Shown in pieces: positions 1 to 4,719 of a DNA stretch of 5,314 bases; positions within the stretch are counted from its first letter, which is position 1; the number at the start of each line of letters is the position of its first letter. Origin of the DNA: Chloroflexota bacterium (lineage in GTDB: Bacteria; Chloroflexota; UBA5177; JANWHV01); NCBI GenBank assembly GCA_025924845.1, contig JAICHN010000362.1, forward strand, positions 1 to 5,314, written 5' to 3'. Made by a program: the position numbers and the translations under genes. The notes under the pieces were generated by a model. That model was given only the letters and a program-made list of their open reading frames with translations, had not been told where the DNA came from and ran no database searches.

Positions 1-1
1 A

Positions 2-742
2 ACCAGCAGCTCTACACCCGTCCCAGCCACGGCGACCAGCACTTCGACGCCCGTGCTCACCGGTCAAACGCTATTCGATGACGAGTTCAACGGATCGGCG
101 CTGGACAGTGCCGCCTGGGTAGCACTGAACCGCGGCGGCGATGCCAGCAACAACGAGCAGGAATATTACACTCCGTTGAACGTGGCGGAGGCCGGCGGCA
201 ATCTGGCGCTGACCATCAACTCGGACACGAGTCACTCAGGTTATAGTTACGCCTCAGGTATGGTGCAGTGGAAGTCGTTCAACTTTACCTACGGCACGCT
301 GGAGATTCGCGCCAAACTGCCGTCCGGTTCGTGGCCTGCTCTCTGGCTGTTGGGGAGCAACTGCCAGGCGACCAACGTCATTTCCGCCGACAACGTGGCG
401 CCCTGTGACTGGGACACGCCGGGATCTGAAGAAATTGATATGACCGAGGTATTCGGCAGCCGTACCTCCGTGAACCAGCAAGTACATTCCTCCGTGCTCG
501 GCAATCCAGGCTTTACGGCCACCGTAACGGACGCATCACAGAACTGGCATACGTACGATTTGGTTTGGGGACCAGGCTCACTGATCTGGAAAGTGGACGG
601 CACTACTACGTACAGTATCAAAAACTCGGCAGTTCCATCGAAACCCATGTTCTTGCTCATGAACACGGCGATGAATCCTGTAATGCCTGGTATTAGTGGT
701 CCTGAGCAATTGCAAGTGGATTATGTGCGCGTCTCCCAGTAG
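2..742 (+). CDS. Secreted GH16-family endo-beta-glucanase (laminarinase-like), 5' truncated by window edge
   Basis: This gene would hydrolyse beta-1,3 or mixed-linkage beta-glucans outside the cell. The reading frame is open to the left edge, so the true start and the expected signal peptide are missing. A GTG at 53 is in frame but lies in the middle of the open frame and is not a credible start. Codons 2-52 encode a Thr/Ser/Pro-rich stretch (TSSSTPVPATATSTSTP), the kind of linker found between a signal or anchor and an extracellular catalytic domain. The GH16 domain follows: a DEFNG start, the WxSFNFTYGTLEIRAKLP strand region, the WPALWLLG segment, then the catalytic EIDMTE at 431-448 (ExDxxE type: nucleophile Glu 431-433, Asp 437-439, acid/base Glu 446-448), NWHTYDLVW, and the closing VDYVRV strand. 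Two cysteines (codons 362-364 and 404-406) could form a disulfide. The domain is complete, so the truncation affects only the N-terminal region. The 3' third is clearly less GC-rich than comM in the same window. Substrate cannot be fixed from sequence; laminarin-type glucan is most likely. Confidence 0.93.
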   Translation, partial: TSSSTPVPATATSTSTPVLTGQTLFDDEFNGSALDSAAWVALNRGGDASNNEQEYYTPLNVAEAGGNLALTINSDTSHSGYSYASGMVQWKSFNFTYGTLEIRAKLPSGSWPALWLLGSNCQATNVISADNVAPCDWDTPGSEEIDMTEVFGSRTSVNQQVHSSVLGNPGFTATVTDASQNWHTYDLVWGPGSLIWKVDGTTTYSIKNSAVPSKPMFLLMNTAMNPVMPGISGPEQLQVDYVRVSQ

Positions 743-752
743 GGGGTTGGGG

Positions 753-1106
753 TCAGCCGGCCTTGTACTCGGCCAGGCTCTCAGCCATCATCTCCGCTGG
801 TGGCGGGCCGGCATTGAAATCGTAGCCGGTGAAGGCCAGGACCCGCTCCTTAAACCAGACATCGAAGGGCTCGCGCGAGGCCATGAACGCCCCCAGGCTG
901 CTCATCAGATCCGGCGCCTCCACCTGGATCACGAACCGATCTCCATCCGGGGTCGGTAGGAGGTACCAATTCTCCATCGGGATGCCGATCCGCCGCTCCG
1001 AGGCATCATACTCGCCGAACCGCGGACCGATGCATTCCTTGGCGAAGGTGCGTGCCGCCTCCGTCTGACCGGACTTGATGGGCAAGGCAACCATCATCGT
1101 AGCCAT
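753..1106 (-). CDS. Small DUF6176-like protein of unknown function
   Basis: The product is 117 residues, starting MATMMVALP. The function is unknown. From memory the sequence resembles the DUF6176 family: an N-terminal strand and a helix with GQTEAARTF, a segment ending in MENWYLLPTPDGDRFVIQVEA, then REPFDVWFKERVLAFTG and a Pro-rich C-terminal tail (GPPPAEMM). The predicted order strand-helix-strand-strand-helix suggests a compact ferredoxin-like or dimeric alpha-beta-barrel fold; this is inference. No signal peptide or membrane segment is visible, so it is probably cytoplasmic. The start at 1104-1106 is chosen because AGGAGGT (1111-1117, minus strand) lies 4 nt upstream. The frame stays open to 1310 but the extra 68 codons contain the promoter and look non-coding. 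It is convergent with the GH16 gene (10 bp between stops) and probably transcribed alone from the extended -10 at 1166-1174. Confidence 0.85.
   Translation of the reverse strand: MATMMVALPIKSGQTEAARTFAKECIGPRFGEYDASERRIGIPMENWYLLPTPDGDRFVIQVEAPDLMSSLGAFMASREPFDVWFKERVLAFTGYDFNAGPPPAEMMAESLAEYKAG
755..779. other. Imperfect hairpin at the convergent gene junction
   Basis: AGCC-GGCC (755-762) can pair with GGCC-A-GGCT (771-779), leaving an 8-nt loop and one bulged A. It sits just past the GH16 stop (740-742) and overlaps the last codons of the convergent gene that ends at 753. The 10-bp gap 743-752 has no room for another terminator, so this could help stop plus-strand transcription. It has no T-tract, so it is weak as an intrinsic terminator. 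Confidence 0.2.
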
Positions 1107-1110
1107 AGTA

Positions 1111-1117
1111 ACCTCCT
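1111..1117 (-). promoter_or_regulatory. Shine-Dalgarno AGGAGGT fixing the start of the DUF6176-like gene
   Basis: AGGAGGT on the minus strand is a near-perfect complement to the 16S rRNA 3' end. It is separated from the ATG at 1104-1106 by 4 nt. It selects this ATG over the in-frame upstream starts that would add 68 residues. Confidence 0.85.
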
Positions 1118-1165
1118 GATCCTGCCAACGCTGTGAGGTACCATCCGCAGCATACCGCGCGATCG

Positions 1166-1174
1166 AGTATAGCA
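1166..1174 (-). promoter_or_regulatory. Extended -10 promoter element TGCTATACT for the DUF6176-like gene
   Basis: On the minus strand the sequence reads GTGCTATACT: a TGn extension followed by TATACT, 5 of 6 matches to TATAAT. Transcription would start near 1159, giving a leader of about 50 nt before the ATG at 1106. I see no good -35 at 16-18 bp, which is acceptable for an extended -10 promoter. The same GTGCTAy pattern precedes two other genes in the window. Confidence 0.5.
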
Positions 1175-1472
1175 CCGTCCACTGTAGTTGGCCGCGCTCC
1201 CCGATAGCCGGATTATCGCCGCCGCGCCCTGGAGTGTAAGTGCGATGGGGTGGCTCCGGATAGCAATAAGGGGTAGACGCCATGCACACCCAACGATAAG
1301 CCATGTTCACCCAGGTGCGGCATCGCGTTCAGTGCGACAACGAGTGCAACCGACCAATCCAAAGCGGATCGAGCGGTGGAGCAGTGAGGGATCGGAGACC
1401 CTGCGCTGCACGGGAAGGATGGAGAGCCAGACAGTGTGGGGGATTGTGCCGGGCTCTCCCCTCGGTCTCAAC

Positions 1473-1488
1473 CGCGTGGGATCACGCG
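1473..1488 (-). terminator. Perfect 6-bp hairpin downstream of the 1510-1866 gene
   Basis: CGCGTG and CACGCG flank a 4-nt loop; the stem begins 21 nt past the stop codon of the minus-strand gene ending at 1510. The stem is all G/C except one pair and the position suits a terminator. On the minus strand it is followed by GTTGAG and not by a T-run, so intrinsic termination is uncertain. Confidence 0.3.
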
Positions 1489-1509
1489 CTTCCGTGTACG
1501 ATGGGACCG

Positions 1510-1866
1510 CTAGGACAGGGCAGCGGCATGCTTCCCGAAGCCGGCAAACAACTGGTTAAGTCCTTCACCGACATAGCCGAGGACCACCCCAAAGTGCATG
1601 ACTACCAACTGGGCACGCGTATTGAGGTCTACGAACTCCGGATCGATGCGCAGCCTGCTCAGTCGCTCCTGATCGCCACGCAGGAGGGCGAAGCCCGCCA
1701 ATTCCCCGCCATGCGGCTCAAGGGCCACCGGCTCGAAGCTCTCAAGCACGCCTTGCTGCTGCAACTGTGTCCAGTACGCCACGGCCTCCCCGAAGACCTT
1801 GAGGGCCTGCTGCTCTCGTCCAGGCATGGCTGGACCCCATCCGATAAAGAGGACACCGCTCGCCAT
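1510..1866 (-). CDS. Small soluble protein of unknown function, probable dimeric alpha-beta-barrel-like fold
   Basis: The product is 118 residues, starting MASGVLFIGWGPAMPGREQQAL. I cannot assign a named family with confidence, although the sequence looks like a conserved single-domain protein. Visible secondary structure order: a strand (VLFIGWG, residues 4-10), a long amphipathic helix (about 16-38), a strand (ESFEPVALEPH, 42-52), a strand (LAGFALLRGD, 56-65), a helix region (66-88) and a strand (VVMHFGVVLGYV). This beta-alpha-beta-beta-alpha-beta order is what ferredoxin-like/dimeric alpha-beta-barrel proteins (ABM, EthD and similar) show; that fold call is inference. There is no signal peptide, membrane span or obvious catalytic motif. 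The ATG at 1864-1866 is chosen because AAAGGAGGAG lies 4 nt upstream; a GTG giving 8 more residues lies further upstream at 1888-1890 and would lie in front of that site. It has its own promoter candidate at 1935-1943 and points away from comM. Confidence 0.85.
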   Translation of the reverse strand: MASGVLFIGWGPAMPGREQQALKVFGEAVAYWTQLQQQGVLESFEPVALEPHGGELAGFALLRGDQERLSRLRIDPEFVDLNTRAQLVVMHFGVVLGYVGEGLNQLFAGFGKHAAALS

Positions 1867-1870
1867 CGTG

Positions 1871-1880
1871 CTCCTCCTTT
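1871..1880 (-). promoter_or_regulatory. Strong Shine-Dalgarno AAAGGAGGAG fixing the 1866 start
   Basis: The minus strand carries AAAGGAGGAG, 4 nt before the ATG at 1864-1866. It contains the full AGGAGG core and excludes the upstream in-frame GTG at 1888-1890 as the main start. Confidence 0.85.
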
Positions 1881-1934
1881 CCGCCACCACTGGTGGCGCA
1901 CGGCCTGCCTACCCCCCACAAGCGGGCCACCTCG

Positions 1935-1943
1935 ATCATAGCA
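1935..1943 (-). promoter_or_regulatory. Extended -10 promoter element TGCTATGAT for the 1510-1866 gene
   Basis: On the minus strand GTGCTATGAT has a TGn extension and TATGAT, 5 of 6 matches to TATAAT. Transcription would start near 1928, giving a leader of about 60 nt. A TTGACC lies only 7 bp upstream (1948-1953), too close to act as a -35, but it and the adjacent CGCGTG also occur at the divergent comM promoter. Confidence 0.5.
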
Positions 1944-2058
1944 CGCGGGTCAATGCCGCCGACATGCTCCGAAAACCAGCCGCCACCCAACCAGGCGAGA
2001 ACCCTTGCTAAAGATAGAGTTCGATTGCCTCACGCAGATTGACCTCCAACCTACAGTA

Positions 2059-2072
2059 ATTCGACAACGAAT
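2059..2072. repeat. Short inverted repeat ATTCG-ACAA-CGAAT upstream of comM
   Basis: Perfect 5-bp arms with a 4-nt spacer, about 50 bp upstream of the comM -10 element. It could be an operator half-site pair, but arms this short arise by chance fairly often. Confidence 0.25.
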
Positions 2073-2095
2073 CTTGCACGTATCCTCCACCCACA

Positions 2096-2108
2096 TCAAC
2101 CAGGTTGA
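2096..2108. promoter_or_regulatory. Operator-like perfect inverted repeat TCAACC-A-GGTTGA at the comM promoter
   Basis: Two perfect 6-bp arms around a single A, placed 14 bp upstream of the comM -10 hexamer and thus over the -35 region. Binding of a dimeric regulator here would block or recruit RNA polymerase. The right arm overlaps the TTGACCTCC sequence that is repeated at 2039-2047. The regulator is unknown. Confidence 0.35.
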
Positions 2109-2119
2109 CCTCCCGCGTG

Positions 2120-2128
2120 TGCTACAAT
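2120..2128 (+). promoter_or_regulatory. Extended -10 promoter element TGCTACAAT for comM
   Basis: GTGCTACAAT carries a TGn extension and TACAAT, 5 of 6 matches to TATAAT. Transcription would start near 2135, leaving about 23 nt before the ATG at 2158 with the ribosome-binding site inside it. The TTGACC at 2105-2110 looks like a -35 but is only 12 bp from the hexamer, short of the usual 16-18, so the promoter probably depends on the extended -10. Confidence 0.55.
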
Positions 2129-2142
2129 CTTGCTCGTAGTCG

Positions 2143-2148
2143 AGAGGG
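2143..2148 (+). promoter_or_regulatory. Ribosome-binding site AGAGGG that decides the comM start
   Basis: AGAGGG ends immediately before an ATG at 2149, leaving no spacing for that codon. It lies 9 nt before the ATG at 2158, a normal distance. This supports 2158 as the start, which also gives the MLAxVxSCAVVGLDG beginning typical of this family. Confidence 0.6.
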
Positions 2149-2157
2149 ATGGTGCGC

Positions 2158-3675
2158 ATGCTGGCGATGGTGCAATCCTGCGCGGTGGTCGGACTGGACG
2201 GCGCGCTGGTCAGGGTTGAGGTCGATCTGGCCAACAATCTGCCCGCCTTTACCATCGTCGGCCTCCCCGACGCCGCGGTGAACGAAGCCAAGGAGCGGGT
2301 GCGCGCCGCTATCCGTAATAGTGGGCTGACGTTCCCGATGAAACGTATTACGGTCAATCTGGCCCCCGCCGATCTGCGCAAGGAAGGGCCGGCCTACGAC
2401 CTCCCCATGGCGGTAGGGATCTTGCGCGCGGGCGAACAGGTGGTATTCGACGACGAGGGCTGCCTGTTCCTGGGCGAGCTGGGCCTGGACGGCGCCCTCC
2501 GCCATACCAACGGCATCCTGCCCATGGTGGCCCTGGCCCGCGACCACGGCATTACCACCGTGTTCGTCCCCGCCGTGGACGCCGGCGAAGCGGCCCTGGT
2601 CGACGGCGTGGCCATCGTCCCCGTGGAATCGCTGGCTGCCCTGGTCGCTCACCTGCGCGGCGATGTCCTTATTCCCCTGGCCCAGCCCGTCGTGTTCAGC
2701 GCAAGCGACACACCCCCGTCCGCCCCCGACCTGGCGGATGTACGTGGCCAGGAGCACGTCAAACGTGCCCTAGAGGTTGCGGCGGCCGGAAGCCACAATG
2801 TTCTAATGTTCGGCGCCCCGGGCGCGGGGAAGACGTTGCTGGCCCGGGCGCTGCCCGGCATTCTGCCGCGTATGACCGCCGAGGAAAGCCTGGAAACCAC
2901 CAAGATCTTTTCGGTGGCCGGGATGCTCAGTTCCGACGAGCCGCTGGTGCGCTCCCGTCCGTTTCGTGCCCCCCACTATACGATCAGCCATGCCGGACTG
3001 GTAGGAGGCGGACGCTGGCCGCGGCCGGGCGAGATCTCGCTGGCCCATCGCGGGGTGCTGTTCCTCGACGAGGTGCCCGAGTTCGGGCAGGCCGGCCTGG
3101 AGGTGTTGCGCCAGCCCCTGGAGGACGGAACGGTGACGATCAGCCGCGCCCAGGGTACGGTGACCTTTCCCGCCAAGTTCATGCTGGTGGGAGCGATGAA
3201 TCCCTGCCCCTGCGGCTTCGCGGGCGACCCCTTGCGCGAGTGTACCTGCTCGCCAACCGCTATCGCGCGTTATCAACGGCGCCTCTCCGGTCCGTTGCTG
3301 GATCGCATCGACATTCATGTCGAGGTGCCGCGCGTCCACTACGAGAAACTGACCGACGCCTCGGCCGGGGAATCATCCACCTCGGTGCGTGTACGCGTAC
3401 AGGCGGCACGGGAGCGACAAAGGGCGCGCTTCGCCGGTACGGCCCTGATCAGTAACGCCGACATGGGACCGAGCGAGGTGCGCAAGTATTGTCGGACGGA
3501 CGACAGCGCCCAGAGTCTGCTCAAGGCAGCGATGCAGCAATTGCATCTCTCGGCCCGTGCCTTCCATCGCACGCTCAAGCTGGCGCGCACGATCGCCGAC
3601 CTGGCCGGAATCGAGCAGATTGGCGCCGTCCACGCGGCGGAAGCCCTGCAGTATCGAGCACGAAAACAAGTGTAG
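2158..3675 (+). CDS. comM: ComM/YifB-family Mg-chelatase-like AAA+ ATPase
   Basis: This is a complete 505-residue protein, the usual length for the family. In studied bacteria ComM is a hexameric cytoplasmic helicase that promotes branch migration of recombination intermediates in natural transformation; it is widespread and also present in species not known to be transformable. Domains: an N-terminal Lon-S5-fold ChlI domain (about 1-165, with SCAVVGLDG, the FTIVGLPDAAVNEAKERVRAAI block and ITVNLAPADLRKEG), the AAA+ core (about 190-385) and the C-terminal Mg-chelatase domain (about 395-500). Walker A is GAPGAGKT at 219-226 and Walker B is VLFLDE with Asp304 and Glu305. The family's four-cysteine motif CPC...CTC is present (Cys350, 352, 362, 364) and may bind metal. 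The LLDRIDIHVEVP arginine motif and the C-terminal SARAFHRTLKLARTIADL block follow. No key residue is missing. It stands alone here, without dprA or other competence genes, behind its own extended -10 promoter and an operator-like inverted repeat. Confidence 0.97.
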   Translation: MLAMVQSCAVVGLDGALVRVEVDLANNLPAFTIVGLPDAAVNEAKERVRAAIRNSGLTFPMKRITVNLAPADLRKEGPAYDLPMAVGILRAGEQVVFDDEGCLFLGELGLDGALRHTNGILPMVALARDHGITTVFVPAVDAGEAALVDGVAIVPVESLAALVAHLRGDVLIPLAQPVVFSASDTPPSAPDLADVRGQEHVKRALEVAAAGSHNVLMFGAPGAGKTLLARALPGILPRMTAEESLETTKIFSVAGMLSSDEPLVRSRPFRAPHYTISHAGLVGGGRWPRPGEISLAHRGVLFLDEVPEFGQAGLEVLRQPLEDGTVTISRAQGTVTFPAKFMLVGAMNPCPCGFAGDPLRECTCSPTAIARYQRRLSGPLLDRIDIHVEVPRVHYEKLTDASAGESSTSVRVRVQAARERQRARFAGTALISNADMGPSEVRKYCRTDDSAQSLLKAAMQQLHLSARAFHRTLKLARTIADLAGIEQIGAVHAAEALQYRARKQV

Positions 3676-3755
3676 GGGCACTCCTGGTGGATGCGCTTGG
3701 CGGCCTGAACCAGGGCACTCATCACTCAGGGGTCTGCCCCTACGGGACCGCCAAG
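3672..3755. repeat. REP/MITE-like block of nested and crossing inverted repeats at the comM 3' end
   Basis: Perfect 9-bp arms GTAGGGGCA (3672-3680, containing the comM stop codon) and TGCCCCTAC (3735-3743) bound the block. Inside are CCTGGT (3683-3688) with ACCAGG (3709-3714), and CTTGGCGG (3696-3703) with CCGCCAAG (3748-3755); the last pair crosses the outer pair, a pseudoknot-type arrangement. Two local hairpins are also possible: GCAcTCC-TGGT-GGATGC (3678-3694) and AGGGG-TCTG-CCCCT (3728-3741). GGGCACTC occurs twice (3676-3683, 3713-3720). GTAGGGGC ends resemble those of short dispersed repeats I associate with Chloroflexota and other genomes (recollection, not tested). The hairpins could also end comM transcription, although no T-tract follows. 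Confidence 0.5.
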
Positions 3756-3910
3756 GTATTTGGGCTACGTTGTACTAGTAAAGCGAGCGAATGCCGCGGT
3801 GTAGGCGATGCTTCCGAGGTAAGGAGGCGCGCTCGACAGCCGGCACGCCTCCTGGTAGATAGGTGATCCCCAAGATAAGAGGGTGATTAGCTTGGCACCT
3901 CCTGGTACGC
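3677..3910 (+). repeat. Three imperfect direct copies of a GGCAC...TCCTGGT motif
   Basis: Copies lie at 3677-3692 (GGCACTCCTGGTGGAT), 3842-3860 (GGCACGCCTCCTGGTAGAT) and 3894-3910 (GGCACCTCCTGGTACGC). All share GGCAC and CTCCTGGT; copies two and three share a 10-bp identity, CCTCCTGGTA. The first is just beyond comM, the second forms the right arm of the 3822-3853 hairpin, and the third lies within the last codons of the minus-strand SIMPL gene. Confidence 0.4.
3822..3853 (-). terminator. 8-bp hairpin downstream of the SIMPL-domain gene
   Basis: AGGAGGCG (3822-3829) pairs perfectly with CGCCTCCT (3846-3853) around a 16-nt loop. Read on the minus strand, the stem begins 33 nt after the stop of the SIMPL gene at 3887. 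Only a TT follows the stem, so it is a plausible but not classical terminator. It may also act on plus-strand transcription coming from comM. Confidence 0.4.
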
Positions 3911-4651
3911 AAAGGTCATTTGCACCGATGCGTTTACCTCCACGGATCCGGGGACTATCACCCGCCCCGCCCCGCCGCCGCCCATGCCGAGGGCCGACTG
4001 GGCACCGCCGCCGGGATGCACGATAAGCGAGGTCATACCCTTCAACTTCAGGCCCGCCGCCTTCGCCGCGTCCTCCGCCTGCCGGCGTCCATCGGCCACG
4101 GCCTGAGTCAAAGCCTTGGCCCGCGCCGCGTCCGCGTTCGCGATACCGAAGGTGATGCCTATATTGGTATTGGCGCCGGCCTGGACCGCCGCGTCAAACG
4201 CCAGATCGGCCTTGGTCACATCGACCACGGTCAGCCCCACGGCATGGACCGCCTGGTAGCCTACCGGCGCGAGGGGATCGGCCGCGCCGTCACGCGGTCC
4301 CGGTTGGGGAGATTGCGGATACAGAGATACATCAAGGGTCCGGATATTCTTTACGTAATCGATGCTCCGCAGCGCATTGATCACCTTCTTCATGGCTCGG
4401 TTCGCGTCGTCGCGGGCTGCCTTCGCCGTGGACGCGGTCGCCTGCACTCCCACCTGGAGGAAGGCGCGATCCGGTACTACCTTGACGGTCGCGCTCCCCG
4501 TCACGGTCAAACCGGTCGCGGCCGGCGAGTTAGGCAGGGGGGTTGGAGCACCGTCAGGCGTGCCGGCCGCTCGTGCTCCGTTCCCAGCGAGGGGGACGGC
4601 CAGCGCGACGGTGAGCACCGCCGCCCCGATCAAGTGTGTCATACCTTTCAT
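3887..4651 (-). CDS. Exported SIMPL-domain (DUF541) protein
   Basis: The product is 254 residues. SIMPL/DUF541 proteins (relatives include E. coli YggE and BP26) are exported proteins, usually forming oligomers; a general biochemical role is not established, with stress protection reported for some. A Sec-type signal peptide is visible: a short basic start, a hydrophobic core ending about residue 22 and a GARA-A cleavage site near residue 28. A short Pro/Thr-rich spacer (30-45) leads to the SIMPL domain (about 47-250), which begins LTVTGSATVKVVPDRAFLQVGVQA, continues with the helix A-AARDDANRAMKKVINALRS and the IRTLDVSLYPQ strand, and contains the second helical repeat (ADAARAKALTQAVADGRRQAEDAAKAAGL). 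A glycine-rich loop (214-229) and a final strand (VEVNASVQMTFAYQ) close it. The start ATG at 4649-4651 has AAAGGAAG (4657-4664) 5 nt upstream; a second ATG three codons later is too far from it. It follows the membrane-protein gene by 68 bp, so cotranscription is likely. Confidence 0.92.
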   Translation of the reverse strand: MKGMTHLIGAAVLTVALAVPLAGNGARAAGTPDGAPTPLPNSPAATGLTVTGSATVKVVPDRAFLQVGVQATASTAKAARDDANRAMKKVINALRSIDYVKNIRTLDVSLYPQSPQPGPRDGAADPLAPVGYQAVHAVGLTVVDVTKADLAFDAAVQAGANTNIGITFGIANADAARAKALTQAVADGRRQAEDAAKAAGLKLKGMTSLIVHPGGGAQSALGMGGGGAGRVIVPGSVEVNASVQMTFAYQEVPS

Positions 4652-4719
4652 TCCTTCTTCCTTTCGAAAATTGCTCGATTCAGGCCGGCACTATCAGCGA
4701 CTTATTCAGCGTAGAGGGG

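Larger units (their letters stand above)
1107..1509. other. 403-bp intergenic region without a convincing gene
   Basis: This lies between the two small minus-strand genes. The part next to 1106 holds the ribosome-binding site and extended -10 promoter; the part next to 1509 holds a short hairpin (1473-1488). In the remaining stretch, about 1175-1470, I see no ribosome-binding site, no recognisable protein in any frame, no tRNA-like structure and no long repeat. The plus-strand open frames crossing it (for example 1188-1559) run against the well-supported minus-strand gene and have no family resemblance. Confidence 0.6.
1867..2157. other. Divergent regulatory region between the 1866 gene and comM
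   Basis: This 291-bp stretch separates two outward-facing starts and carries both promoters. It also holds an ATTCG-ACAA-CGAAT inverted repeat (2059-2072), a TCAACC-A-GGTTGA inverted repeat (2096-2108), and two copies of TTGACCTCC (2039-2047 and 2105-2113). The middle part, about 1955-2035, shows no gene, RNA or repeat that I can support. Confidence 0.6.

Noticed and set aside
1107..1310. 68-residue N-terminal extension of the DUF6176-like protein
   Set aside because: The extension covers the extended -10 promoter and the AGGAGGT site that directs translation at 1106, and its residues look like translated spacer.
1303..1941. 212-codon open frame on the plus strand
   Set aside because: It overlaps the well-supported minus-strand gene 1510-1866 and its promoter, and has no ribosome-binding site or family resemblance.
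2020..2040. tRNA T-loop-like GTTCGATTGC
   Set aside because: The flanking bases do not form a 5-bp T stem and no acceptor, D or anticodon arms can be found nearby.
2105..2110. TTGACC as the -35 of the comM promoter
   Set aside because: It is only 12 bp from the TACAAT hexamer; 16-18 is normal. I treat the promoter as extended -10 and TTGACC as part of a possible regulatory site.
2149..2157. comM start at the ATG at 2149
   Set aside because: The AGAGGG ribosome-binding site directly abuts this ATG, leaving no spacing. ATG 2158 has 9-nt spacing and gives the family's usual N-terminus.
2122..2757. 211-codon open frame on the minus strand
   Set aside because: It is antisense to comM and covers the comM promoter. 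The product is Gly/Gln/His-rich low complexity with no recognisable domain.
3672..3755. CRISPR repeat or insertion-sequence end
   Set aside because: There is no regular repeat-spacer pattern, no transposase frame and no obvious target-site duplication; the structure fits a short palindromic repeat better.
3920..4714. 264-codon open frame on the plus strand
   Set aside because: It lies opposite the SIMPL gene, which has a signal peptide, a good ribosome-binding site and a recognisable domain. The plus-strand product is Arg/Gly/His-rich with no family resemblance, as expected from a high-GC antisense frame.
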